This document shows positions 10,459 through 21,290 of a stretch of DNA of 64,000 nt, piece by piece. Numbering within the stretch: position 1 is the stretch's first letter; each line of letters starts with the position of its first letter. Made by a program: the position numbers and the translations under genes. Origin of the DNA: Beverwykella pulmonaria (Eukaryota; Ascomycota; Dothideomycetes; Pleosporales; Melanommataceae); the NCBI GenBank assembly GCA_001599595.1, contig BCHH01000004.1, positions 2,674,902 through 2,738,901 of the forward strand, read 5' to 3'. The notes beneath the pieces were generated by a model, which was given only the letters and a program-made list of their open reading frames with translations, searched no databases and was not told the origin of the DNA.

Positions 10459-10847
10459 GCTGGTGCCGCAGAAAACTGAGGGTTAAGCCTCGATCTTTCG
10501 CCGAGGTCGGTCCAATCTGCATTTAATGACACAGCCAGTGTAAGCTAAGCCTAATCAGAATGGATTAACTTGACCAGGGCATTGAGATTAAAGAGATGCG
10601 CGCTGCCCTAAAGTTGTCTCGTTTGCTCCTTAATCTCACGGAAAAGGCAAAAAGGGATATGTATCTTTTGAAATATTCTGCGTGGAAAGGGTTAAGGAAT
10701 TGGCCTGATAAAACCGGAGATTGAAAAGCAATGAACTGATGCTTAAAGAATGGGACTTATAAGGCATTGATTTTGCTGAGTCAACTAATGTAACGGTCCG
10801 AGAACGGGTGCCGCTGAAAGCCGAGGGTTGAACCTCGAGTTTTGACC
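10459..10847 (+). repeat. Imperfect direct repeat pair (~43 bases) in HET island
   Basis: About 10459-10502 (ggtgccgcagaaaactgagg, then gttaagcctcgat) recurs at about 10806-10848 (ggtgccgctgaaagccgagg, then gttgaacctcgag). Most differences are transitions. The pair flanks ~300 AT-rich bases without coding potential and may mark a decayed insertion or an old duplication. Confidence 0.4.
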
Positions 10848-10935
10848 AAGTGCACTATTTATTGGTCATATTCCGAGAGAGTACCATCTCACAGCCCACC
10901 TATGCTGGGATATCTTTGCATGATCCATTCTCGAA

Positions 10936-12947
10936 ATGGCCGAAAGATGCGAATGCTGCCGGAATTTAGATTCGAATGCGATAGTTTATAGCTCCGAGTG
11001 GACAACTGGCCGTGTCTTTCAAGACTACTCCATACACGCTAACGACGTCGTCAGAAAAAGCGGGGATTGTTCCATTTGTTCATTCATTCTGGACGTCCTG
11101 GATCTCTTCCTTCCCAACTGGCGGTCGAAGCGCGAGAATCTTCATTTACATGTACTTGCACCAGACAACCGACCTTTCGAAATTTGTGTCAATGAAGTTC
11201 CAGAAGACCCCAACGCCCTACTTCGAGAGCTCGTTAATGTCCAATTTTCAAATGCAAATAGTACGCCCATTCGAGTTACTCTTCAGCATGTATATTTAAC
11301 TGATATAGTTATGCAGAAGCCTCCATTCCGGAACTTCCCAATTTGGGAACGAGCCGCATCCTGGAACAGAATTCAGGTGACGCGAAGTGCATACAGTTCA
11401 TCCGAGACCGCATATCCCAATGTACTTCGAAGCATCAGTTTTCTCATCTTCCGGTTGAAACATCGCTTCCGAAGCGAGTAATTGATTTAGGGCGTGACAA
11501 CGACAGCCTCCGCCTGCATGATACTGAAAATAGCGAGGGCTTCTATGCCGCTCTCAGTTACTGTTGGGGACCTGCCGCTGCTCTGATCAAATCGACCTCA
11601 GCCACGTTAGATGTCTTCAAGAGACGAATTCCGTGGTGTCAGCTCCCCAAAACACTCCAGGATGCTATAAATATTACACGTATGCTTCAGCTAAGATACA
11701 TCTGGATTGACTGCCTTTGCATCATACAAGACTCACGCAAAGATTGGGAAACGGAGGCGGGGAAAATGGGTAGCTATTACAAGAATGCTTTCATCACCAT
11801 CGCCGCCTCGTCATCAAAGACGGCGCAGAGCGGCATATTTAGAGAGCGAACCGCAGTTTCTGAACCCAAAGCAATGGAATTTACTAGCAAAAGCGGGCTG
11901 GACTACCCCATCGTAGCCCAAGTAAGACCTACAAGGCAGTGGCCTTCGCTAGTTCACGACCTGGGACCATTAACGGATCGTGGTTGGACCTTCCAGGAGC
12001 ATGCCCTCTCACAGCGGATGATACATTTTTTGGAAGCTGAAATCATTTGGGAATGTTCCTCAGAGATGATATCAGAAGATGGGCATCAGATCCAAAATGA
12101 TACGTACAGTCTAATCCGGGAATTTAGCCACTCCAAAGCCTCTCCTGAGGATGCATGGAGGTCCTGCGTTCGAGCATACTCTGATCGCGCGCTAACAAAC
12201 CTCGGCGACAAGTTGCCGGCCATATCAGGTATTGCATCGCATCTCCAAGAACAAAATGGGTACAACTACATCGCAGGAATGTGGAGGGAAACCCTTGCAG
12301 CTGACATAGTATGGACTAGTTGGGGATGGGTGGATCTCGACAATCCTCCACGAATGCTACAGGCACCCTCATGGTCGTGGGCTTCTATTCATGGCGGGAT
12401 TGCTTTTGCAATGGAGACAATCAACCAAGTCACGACTCCCATTACGACTTATTGCAGTATATTAGGGTTTCAAGGCGATCTCCCAAAAACAAACCCTTTC
12501 GGTGAGGTACGATCTGGCATTCTTGAGGTTTTGGGACCATTGCAAGAAGCAGAGCTTGAATACGCCGGGGAGCTCAATGATTTTGGAACACCGGAATTCC
12601 GCCTCACGGCAATAGATCAAAGCCAACACTTAACCTTCTTCGCTGACACCTCTCTCGCGCAAATGGATTCCCGAGATCGAAATGGCTTTGCTATTAAAGT
12701 TATTAGTAGGAAAATGGCGTCGATTATGCCATTCCGTGGTAAAGTCTGGTGCTTGTGGTGCTTTACAGCTGAACAGGAAGCGTCAGACACCCAAGACTGG
12801 TTTGGTGTAGAGCCGATGCAGCTGCATGGCATAGTGCTTGGGAAAAGCCCCGAAAACCCCGAACTTTACAGACGTGTTGGTTCAGTCTCTACGTCGGGGC
12901 GCACCGTGCCATCTACAGTACCAGTCGAGACAGTTCGGATTGAATAA
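10936..12947 (+). CDS. HET-domain (heterokaryon incompatibility) protein
   Basis: The N-terminal part is open from ATG 10936 and the HET domain lies in another frame. A GTATAT...GGAACAG intron 11290-11369 (80 bases) joins them in phase to give 643 residues; a simple frameshift near 11340-11370 is the alternative. Features in order: a Cys-rich start (CECCRNL), a linker with ILEQNSGDAKCIQFIRDRI-like wording at the junction, then the HET domain: FYAALSYCWGP, TLQDAINITRMLQLRYIWID, CLCIIQDSRKDW, YYKNAFITIAAS, and later DRGWTFQEHALSQRMIHF. HET proteins trigger cell death after fusion of unlike hyphae, usually by sensing an unlinked or linked partner. No NACHT, WD40 or other C-terminal module is visible. 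It is more AT-rich than the flanking housekeeping genes. Confidence 0.75.
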
Positions 12948-13579
12948 GAAGCCTAAGTTGTCTGGCTTTAACTGATATAACGTTGCATCCATCCAGTTTG
13001 AGATAATCTACGCCTCAAGATGAGAATTTTTGCGTATTCAGTGATTCGTAACCTTTTGAACTTGGTGTTTGCCGCAATCACGTTTCCGCTGTTTTTGTAG
13101 CTGCCGGAATGGAAACCCTTTGATTTGACGTAGCTGGCGATCCAAGGATTGCCATTTGAAAAAGGGGTGTATTCCACTTGGGAGTTCCATTGGAGACTCT
13201 GGAGTATTGCATCCGGCAATCATCAATATTCATACGGTTGTATCCTGTCGCGAGAAGACCCTTTGATTCTATGGCACCTACACTCGTCGCTTATAGAGAC
13301 ATGTTTAATGCTCACCTCAAAGCAAACAGACGCACGGCAAGAACTAAAGATACACTTTCGTTACTTCTTGCTCTCAACGTCGCCCCGAACGCCAGAACTG
13401 GACCCAATCGATGCTATGCACAGCCTTCGTACAGCGCTGAAAACTAGCCTAAGTGTTTCCAAACTGACTCCTTCGATAACGCTGCCAGTCTCTGCATGAC
13501 TAACACATCCATCCTTTTCCCGGTACCACTCATCGACATCTCTATCTTGCTCTCCCCGCTATAACCGTACCGACCCCCG
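12948..13579. other. Interval between HET gene and HET relic
   Basis: 632 bases. Plus-strand frames through 13149-13499 could be decayed HET coding sequence leading into the relic at 13580, but no residue pattern is clear enough to call. No other feature seen. Confidence 0.35.
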
Positions 13580-13823
13580 ACCCAGACCAGCCAGATCCTG
13601 CTCCCTACACATTAGGACTGGCGCCTCTGGTATGATGTCGGGAGAAGTTGTTACCGTGCTCTTTGATGGGAAGGTTCCATCCATCCTCCAGCACTCGACT
13701 GCCGACCAATGGGCATTGGTCGGCGAATGCTATGTGGAGGGTTTCATGCAAGGAGAAGACCTTGTGTTTAGAGGCGAGACTTCAGACGCTGGATTGGAGA
13801 CTGAATGGTTCGATCTGGTCTAA
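13580..13823 (+). pseudogene. HET protein C-terminal relic
   Basis: From 13632 the frame reads MMSGEVVTVLFDGKVPSILQ, then WALVGECYVEGFMQGED, ending TAA 13821-13823. This is the conserved C-terminal beta-rich tail of many HET proteins (a GD-V-xx-L-GG-x-PF-LR strand pair followed by a VGECYVHGIMDGE-like turn). The preceding residues GLAPL fit the same tail but sit in another frame, so a frameshift lies about 13625-13632. No HET domain is attached. The stop overlaps the stop of the convergent HAD gene by two bases. Confidence 0.55.
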
Positions 13824-14932
13824 TCGATTGTGGGGAGAGACTCCAACCTCTCGGCCCATTGCCTGACCTCAACGAAGTCCTTTGCCCACACAATGGCCCG
13901 TTCGTCGATATCTTCCCAATTTTGTATATGCGGGCAGCGGATACCCAATCTTCTGAGTGAATCCTCCAATATCTTCTGAGACGACGTCATTGGATCATCG
14001 CGGATGCATATCCCCAAATCGGCATCTACAAGGCATTCGAAATCCGTCCAGCTATCGCCGATGTAAAAGACGGAAATTGGCTTCATCCTCTTATCCTTGG
14101 ATATCCGAAGATCCTCCAAGAAGAATGTCTTATCGCGGCTCGAGATGCACTTGCGGTGTCCTTCTACACATATTTTCCCAGTAGACTGGCCTCCGTTCTC
14201 CAAGCCTGCCAATTCGTTTGCAAAGATGCTTATGGTCATTGGTAGCTCAGCAGGTATTGTCGACTGGGGCGGTAGCGGTTTTGTATTATCTGGCGAAACC
14301 GGCCAACCCACACTCGGAAGCGGCCTGTTAAAGTCAGAGCGTGCTGCTTCTAGACACCCAGCTATGAAGGCCTTGCTCCAATTTACGCTGAGAATGCTCA
14401 CGCTTTCAGAAAGGATTTCTTTATGATTGTTGCGCATAAGGACGGAATGGAGGAAATCGTTGACGCCGGCTCGCATCTGGATCTGACCGTTCTCCACTGC
14501 TTGAGCTGCTCCAGAGCGCAGTTGTGCAAGTGTAAGACCTGCAAATATCCTCGACGCTGAGACTCGGTCTATACTCCTCTGCTCCACTGCTTCGAGATCT
14601 TTTAGAAGTTTTCGTTCCGCTTCTATGGTGGATGGAAGGCCGGTTAAGGTGTGTTTTTTGAGAGCAGCCGAGTAGTCGATGAGATATGCTTGCGTGGCGT
14701 TGTGCCATGCTGAAGAGATGGGGTTATTTGGGTGGGCTTCGACAGCTATGTTGACTAGAGAGTCGAGGGTGTCACGCTGAGTTATTGTGCCGTCGAAGTC
14801 GAGGATCCAGGTTATGGGACGGTCTTGTATGAAGATTGGTTTGGGCATAATAAGGGTAGATGCGTAGCGAACTGAGAGGTGAGATTGAATTGAGAAGAAT
14901 GTACACAGCGGTTGGAAGACGATTCTTGACAT
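13820..14932 (-). CDS. HAD-superfamily phosphatase, probable mitochondrial presequence
   Basis: Intronless, 370 residues from ATG 14932; the longer frame starts with TTG and is rejected. Motif I is DFDGTIT (Asp 45 and 47), with a serine near the middle (SILSVNWSKAF), and the metal-binding motif IV is IGDSWTDFECL (about 295-305). A cap-like helical segment lies between. This is a Cof/PSPase-like phosphohydrolase of the haloacid dehalogenase superfamily; the substrate is unknown. The first ~28 residues lack acidic groups and are rich in Ser, Arg and hydrophobics (MSRIVFQPLCTFFSIQSHLS), resembling a mitochondrial presequence; an internal Met at 14848 (MPKPIF) would give a shorter cytosolic form. 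Converges on a HET relic. Confidence 0.85.
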   Translation of the reverse strand: MSRIVFQPLCTFFSIQSHLSVRYASTLIMPKPIFIQDRPITWILDFDGTITQRDTLDSLVNIAVEAHPNNPISSAWHNATQAYLIDYSAALKKHTLTGLPSTIEAERKLLKDLEAVEQRSIDRVSASRIFAGLTLAQLRSGAAQAVENGQIQMRAGVNDFLHSVLMRNNHKEILSESVSILSVNWSKAFIAGCLEAARSDFNRPLPSVGWPVSPDNTKPLPPQSTIPAELPMTISIFANELAGLENGGQSTGKICVEGHRKCISSRDKTFFLEDLRISKDKRMKPISVFYIGDSWTDFECLVDADLGICIRDDPMTSSQKILEDSLRRLGIRCPHIQNWEDIDERAIVWAKDFVEVRQWAERLESLPTID

Positions 14933-15313
14933 TGAGAATGATGAAATCGGCAAGTTAAGTGTTCGACTGATGCAGGGCTTTCAGTTCACGCTTAGCCCCA
15001 TATCGGTCAAATCCTGTCCTTTTGTTAGGGATTGAGAGGGATGACTTCTCTCTAGACTGAGTAGGAGAATGCTATAGTCAATTCGTTATTCCCGTAATTG
15101 CATCGTGAATTCAAGGCTGGTGTTTGAGGCGCCGCACAGGAAAGCCGATCTGCTCCGAATCTTGAGCACAGACCACTTGCTTTGTCGACAATCACGCCTC
15201 ACCTTATTGGTCGGTTCTTGGCCACCCATCCGAGGCAATTCCATGACAAGCACACTTGCACTCACATCACCATCTTTCAACACACCCACACGACCACGAC
15301 GCCCACACTCACA
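14933..15313. promoter_or_regulatory. Divergent promoter HAD phosphatase/SDH2
   Basis: 381 bases between divergent starts. The SDH2-proximal 70 bases are a CA/CCA-rich leader (cacacccacacgaccacgac). No coding sequence recognised. Confidence 0.4.
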
Positions 15314-16351
15314 ATGGCAGCGACACGCACTCTCGCTCGTCTGGCCACCCGGCGGCTAGGTACGCACCCTTTCCTTCATGCCAGCACCCGCAATTGGAGC
15401 TCTCGACTGACCTTATTCGCCCCGCAGCCGTACGACCCGCCGTCTTCACACGCAGCTTCGCCTCTGTAACCGACGCGAGCAAAACCTCCACAATCAAGGA
15501 GCCCGAGCCCGGAAAAGATGCCAAAATCAAGACCTTCCAAATCTACCGCTGGAATCCCGATGAGCCGTCGTCCAAGCCGAGAATGCAGTCTTATACCCTC
15601 GATTTGAACAAGACGGGTCCGATGATGTTGGATGCGCTGATTCGGATTAAGAACGAGATTGATCCTACGTTGACGTTTCGTCGGAGTTGTCGCGAGGGAA
15701 TTTGTGGGAGTTGTGCTATGAATATCGATGGCGTGAATACGTTGGCTTGCCTTTGTACGTGGTTCAATTGCACACTGGGGGTGGGATGTCTGGGCTAACG
15801 GAGATACAGGCCGTATCCCCACGGAGACGACAAAGGAATCACGCATCTACCCGCTCCCGCACATGTACGTGGTCAAAGACCTCGTGCCCGATATGACGCT
15901 CTTCTACAAGCAATACCGCTCGGTCAAACCCTACCTACAGCGCGACACGCCCTCTCCCGACGTAAGCACTTCATCCTCCTCACCCCCCACATTACCCCAC
16001 CCTCACTAACGTTTCCCCTTTCCTTAGGGCCGCGAATTCCGCCAATCAAAGGAAGACCGCAAGAAGCTCGACGGCCTGTACGAATGCATTCTCTGCGCGT
16101 GCTGCTCGACGTCCTGCCCGTCATACTGGTGGAACCAAGAGGAGTACCTTGGCCCCGCCGTCCTCCTTCAGTCTTATAGATGGATCGCGGATTCGCGCGA
16201 CGAGAAGAAACCAGAGAGGTTGGATGCGCTGAACAACAGCATGAGCCTGTACCGCTGCCACACTATTCTCAATTGCTCGCGGACGTGTCCCAAGGGCTTG
16301 AATCCCGCGCTGGCGATTGCGGAAATCAAGAAAAGTATGGCGTTTACATGA
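15314..16351 (+). CDS. SDH2: Succinate dehydrogenase iron-sulfur subunit (complex II)
   Basis: Four exons 15314-15359, 15428-15754, 15810-15961, 16028-16351; introns of 68, 55 and 66 bases, all GT-AG and in phase, giving 282 residues. The first exon plus start of the second encode an Arg-rich mitochondrial presequence ([15 protein letters not shown]). Three cluster motifs follow: [2Fe-2S] [15 protein letters not shown], [4Fe-4S] [12 protein letters not shown], and [3Fe-4S] [14 protein letters not shown]. It transfers electrons from SdhA FAD to ubiquinone in the inner membrane. The Pro of SCPSYWW and the His of RCHTILNC, sites where substitutions give SDHI fungicide resistance in other fungi, carry the sensitive-type residue. 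Exon 2 ends inside the Cys codon after ACL. Confidence 0.97.
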
Positions 16352-16910
16352 GTGTAGGCAATAGAGTTGGGGCTGGTGTAAAATGAGAGGCAGTTGGGGT
16401 TGTCATTGGGATTGGGGTTGAGGTTGTGTGGGCTGCATTCGTTGTGTGTATATGAGTGCGACATTTCCCTTTTTTGGTGCATGCATGTTTTGCGTGTTGA
16501 GATGTATTTGTTGAGACATGTATGCAGAATGCTGAATTGGAGATCCTCGCAGCATTATTGGCTTGCCCTATGTTCACTGAAACGACGATGTAAAAAATCA
16601 ATTGCCGGAGAGCGAAGAAAGATTTTTTTTTTATGCTTCCATGTTCTGCGCTCACCAGACGCAGTTTGTGCATTTATAATCGTGCGATTGCGAGTGGCTG
16701 TGTGGTACGGTCACTCAATACCCAAAGTGAGAAGGGAGAGAAAAACTTGAGATTAAAATACATTTCAGCGTATTATTATCTTAACCAAGAACAATGTTTT
16801 AACATGTGTACCGACCAGCGTATATACGGATATCAACACTTCCATGCCCTCCCAAACACCACGCTTATGCAATGAGATAGTTTTCCCTCCTCTCCCTTAT
16901 TTTACCACCC
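16352..16910. other. Convergent 3' region between SDH2 and MFS transporter
   Basis: 559 AT-rich bases expected to hold both 3'UTRs, including GT-rich and T-rich runs (tttttttttt near 16625). No gene or structure called. Confidence 0.4.
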
Positions 16911-18562
16911 TTAAAACTTGACCTGAAATCTCTTATCCGTCCTAATCCTCTCGCCGTAGTACCTAAAGAAAACCGGCACGGGGATCAGGACCAGAGCGAT
17001 GAAGCCAAGAAGACTGTTGCCCCAGCCGAGGCCCAACTTATCGTACAGACTGAGTCCAGATAATGGAATGAAGGCCCCGAATATACTGCGTAAAACCGTG
17101 TTTGCGGCGATGGCGGACGCGGCATGGACTGTGAACGCGTCGACGAGGTAGGTTTGGATGGTCATCATACCCGTCAGGTTTCCAAGGCCAATGAAGGCGG
17201 TTCCTATGATGGGCGCGATCCAATGGACATGTTTGTCGGCCGTCCACCCGTAAATGAAGATTCCAATAGGCAGGCCAATCCCACCCGGAAGCGTGAGCAT
17301 AAGAGGAAGCCGGTGTTCGGGCTTCACATTACCCTTCTTCTCATGTCTTTTTATGACGCGGTCGCTTAGGATACCCAGCACCGCCATGCCGGTAAACATG
17401 CCAACCCCCGTGCCGATGAAGGCGAGACCGACCGACCCACTGCTGAAATGGTACTGGTCCTCGAACACAAAGGTGATGGTCGTGAAGAGCAGGTACAGGA
17501 TCCCGTAATTTACTGCAACGTACAAAGACATGAGGAATACGATGGGTGAGCAGAAGAGCATTTTCATTGGGCGGACAATGGACATGATGAAGAGCTGTTT
17601 TGGCGGGATTGGGGATTTGAGTTTGGAACGTAGATTGGGGTTTCCTGTTGACTTGCGTAGGCGCGCGGCTTTGCGTTCGAGGAGGACTGGCGCGTAGGTT
17701 TCCGAGGTAAAAGTGAAGAGCAGGATCGAAAAGAAGCCAGCAAAGATGGCAAGGATCCAGAATACCTGGGCTGTATAAATACACTGATGGATATTTTTGG
17801 GAGGGAGTTTCTTACCCATCGCCACCCTTTTGCTTGCACGAGGAAGCCGCCGCAGACGGGTCCCACAACGGGGCCTATGAGCGGACCCATTGCCCAAATT
17901 GCCATGGCGCCTGCACGCTGGTCGCGGGGGAAGATATCGGCCACGGTACCTCCTCCTATTGTGACTGGTGAGGATCCAGCGCATCCTGCTAGGAATCGAA
18001 AGGCGATGAGCATGCTCATGTTTGAACTGACAGCACATGCTATGGTGAAAATAATGAACAGCCCGTTGCACACATTATAGACTTGATAGCGCCCCACCAA
18101 CTCCGACATGGGGGCAATGATCAGAGGCCCGATTGCGAATCCAAGAATGTATATCGACACCACGAGCGCAGCTGTGATATTGGACGTCTGGCCAAAAGTC
18201 TTCATAACCTGCGGCACGCCCGGCGCAAAGAAGGACGACGCAAGTGGCGTCACGAGGGTCACGAGGGCCAAGGCGCCGATGAGTTTCCATTTCTTGCTCG
18301 CGGGCCAATTCAAGGGGTTCTCGGGATCGTCGGGTCCATCCCAATCCACGATATTGGGATCGTTCTCTTCTTCGTCGGATGTCGCTTGGCCTCCTTCTCC
18401 TTCTTCAATCGTGGTTTCATCATCGCTGCGTGTTGAGGCTCGCGCGCTCCGTACGCCCTTTTCTATGTCGCTGGCAGGGGACGTGTATGCGGTTTCCGGT
18501 TTCTCGTCTTTCAGGACTTCGACCTCCGAGGCGGGGTTCTCGAGTTTTTCGGGAGTCCCCAT
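16911..18562 (-). CDS. MFS drug/polyamine:H+ antiporter (DHA1 type)
   Basis: Two exons 17816-18562 and 16911-17765, with a 50-base intron ending CCCAG, giving 533 residues. A ~95-residue acidic cytosolic tail ends in DWDGPDDPENPLNWP, a hallmark of fungal DHA1 exporters. Twelve predicted helices follow; the A-motif analogue is PMSELVGRYQVYN, the C-motif analogue AMGPLIGPVVGPVCGGFL sits in TM5, and the exon junction restores KGWRWVFWILAI. A central basic loop (LLERKAARLRKSTGNPNLRS) separates the halves. Related proteins export drugs, polyamines or toxins using the proton gradient at the plasma membrane; the substrate here is unknown. The nearest left neighbour is SDH2, so no pathway hint. Confidence 0.9.
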
Positions 18563-20349
18563 TGTGAAGAAATTGTGTGCTGTGAAGGGCCATTGTCAGT
18601 AACTATTGTGTTGTTTTAAAATGTGGTGAGGCGTGAGTGAATGGTGTTGCAAGTGTCGTCGGTCGCAACCAAACCCAGGAGAGTAACTCTTACCGCGAAC
18701 ACCCAAGCCAACCTCGTGGCAACAGAATCTGGCGTGCGCCTAAGATCTCACTCCACAGTTCCAGTCGCACCGTGCGTCGTTCTCTCAAGCTCTTTTCTGA
18801 ATCGCGAAACTCGTCACAAAGCGACGAAGCCAACGAGGTAAACAGCGCAGGATGCGGAGTTGCAGCACACCGACATCACCCAACGCGAAAGCGAGGTACC
18901 TCTCTTATTCATTTTCTCAATGGGATCCCAGCCTTGTCCTTCTCATCCCCCGGTTGGCGGAACGAGGACGGTGCCGTGCCGAAAACCCGTCCATGCTCGC
19001 TTCGTCGAATGAACAAGCTTTGGGGATGTTCTGGCGCTCCTCGGCCGAGCCGTACGAGGAAGATTTAGGTAGCTTCGTTGCAAATGGAGGAGAGTGATTG
19101 GCTGAAAAAGCACTGGTCGCGGGGAGGATCTGCAGGCAGTTCTTTAGTCTTCGTATCCTGTCCACGATGGCGGGTGCCGACTGAGATTCAGATGCTGAGA
19201 GTCGTGGCCCTGCGGCCTCGGGCTTGGATGTGGATACCGCCTATGGGGAGCCATGCTGCAAGTATCCAGTTGGTCATGAAGTTGCGCTTCGAAGCATCCT
19301 AGTGCTGAGTATGCTCGCGGGATCGTTGCTTGTGGTAAATGCTGCGTATGCTGCGAACGGAGGATCGGCCACGGAGGCGGATGGTGACATCTTGGCCTGC
19401 TTGGCAACTTACCGAACGAACGAATTACCGGGATTGGAACCAGGCAGAGCTCAGACATGCAACGTGGATAGATTTCAGGAATAGAGACGAAAGCTGTTCG
19501 ATATGCTTTGGGAAAGAGCATTTGAAGGCTGCTCCTTCTCGCTGCAACCAGGACGTAACTGGAAACCAGCATGCGCCTAGCATCAACTGGCGAGCTCACA
19601 GTATGGCAGCATTTCTCCCTTCATGTCGCCACTTCTGCTCCACTCCCCCTCTACTCCACATCTCCGCAATCCCCGGCATCGTGGTGGGCCCCCTTAGCGC
19701 TCTCTTTAACTCCGGACGATCCTCCAGGACAAGTGACTCGTCTTTCCACGCTGATACCCATCGGGTAGCCGGAAGCACAACGTCGTGCCCAAGTGCTAGG
19801 AGATAGACGCAGATGAGTAGATGTTCAACGTGCGATTTGAGTTGTTCCTAGAGTCCATGTGTCAGACGCTAGTGCCGTAGGGAAACCCATGCGTAAAGCG
19901 AAGGTTCGGCCATCTTGGTTGCCTGATGTTTCTCAATTCGTCACAGTGTTATGCTGCTGAACCGAAGCTTTTCACCGTTCCTGTTCAGTTCCTCGCTCCG
20001 TGTCTCCGATCTCGCCGTTTCAGGACGCAACCCCCCTACAACCTCAACTCTTTGCGGAGATCTCTCGTACCGGACTCAATTCTACGTAGCTTCTTTGGAG
20101 CTGTGTAAGCACAAAGGTACCATCTTGATTCGTGTATATCAGTAGAGCAGGAGGACATGGTTCCTTGTGCGATGTATGCAATGGAATCAAATTGTCACAG
20201 TCTTTGTCTCAACTCAGGTCGTGCTTAACAAGAGAACCACTGGACACCTAACAGTAAGCACAATAACTCGACCCCAAGTTCACATAGCGTCACACAAGAT
20301 GCAAATCCACACCTCATCTCTCGCAATCCATCCACATACTTCAGGACCC
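18563..20349. other. Intergenic interval, no gene recognised
   Basis: 1.8 kb upstream of the MFS gene. Frames up to 155 codons exist on both strands over 18637-19806 but are mutually overlapping, lack motifs and have no splice logic. The proximal ~500 bases presumably contain the MFS promoter. Confidence 0.4.
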
Positions 20350-21156
20350 CCAACACTCCCTCTCAACCTTCCACGGCACCACCATCCTTATAGTCCACGG
20401 CTCCTACCAAGGCCCCTCCATATTCTCCTCCCACTCAACACACTGCCCCTAACTCCCCATGTGCCTCCCTCTCACACCTCGCAACCGATGCTACGAACTC
20501 CGATTTCGACGCGGGTCCGCCGTCTTCAGGCCACCCACCACAATCAGCCGACTCCGAAGTGATCAAATCCCTTCTCAAAACGGTAATCGATGAGCAAGGA
20601 AAACGTGCTGCTCTTAGCGCATTCAAGCGGCGGGTGGTCCGCGAGCGAAGCTGTAATCCCGGAATTCCAAAGCGAAGCGTGGAAGAAAGAAGGGGAAAAA
20701 GGAGGAATTATTGATGATTTTCATATAGCTTCGTTTCTGATTGCGATGGGCGAGAGGGTGGCGTCAACATTTTCAGAGGCGCCGAGAGAGACACCGGCTT
20801 GGTTTACTTTCCATGTATATCAGATCCTTCTTCTCCATCATCCACAAGAACAAACCCGGCTAACGTACGAGCATAGACCAAGTCAAATTTACGTACCGTC
20901 AACGACCCGGAGCAGTTCTTCCTCCATGACTTGCCCCCTGCCGAAGCGACCAAATGGAGTGAAACACTCACAGCCTGTCCGTTCTTCAGTCGAAGCTAAC
21001 TAATGATCCGTCAGGAGGGGATAGTTAGGGGCGCTGAGGAGAGAAGTGGGAAGAATATTGGGGTGTTTAGGTGTGCGGGCGGTCATGAGGCGTATTTCAG
21101 TTGTGAGGGGGTGTGTGCATGCTGTTGTGGAGTTTGCTTCTCAGCATCTACGATTC
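20350..21156 (+). pseudogene. Alpha/beta-hydrolase pseudogene with several frameshifts
   Basis: Homology to the fungal AB-hydrolase family that begins with a TILIVHGSYQGPSIFSS-type strand (20380-20430) can be followed across three frames. The middle segment is SDFDAGPPSSGHPPQSADSE, running to VIDEQGK; then the nucleophile elbow LLLAHSSGGWSASEAV (about 20595-20660). Next come IDDFHIASFLIAMGE, NDPEQFFLHDLPPAEATKWS, KLTNDPSG (about 20990) and an end resembling GGHEAYFSCEG...VVEFASQH. At least four frame changes separate these blocks, none at usable splice sites, so the gene is broken by indels rather than by point mutation. Intact relatives are about 250 residues and hydrolyse unknown small esters or amides. 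Confidence 0.65.
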
Positions 21157-21290
21157 TAATATTGAAGTTTCGCTGAATTTAGTTCCGTGTCACTAAGTCC
21201 AAGAGCGGGATAAGAACAGTATCTCAAACCAAGATACTACCCCATCGTCAAATCAGTCTCTCTCAGCAAGACTCGAAGCTAGCACCCAAC

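Noticed and set aside
18637..19806. Plus and minus frames up to 164 codons
   Set aside because: No family resemblance, heavily overlapping on both strands, composition unlike the neighbouring genes.
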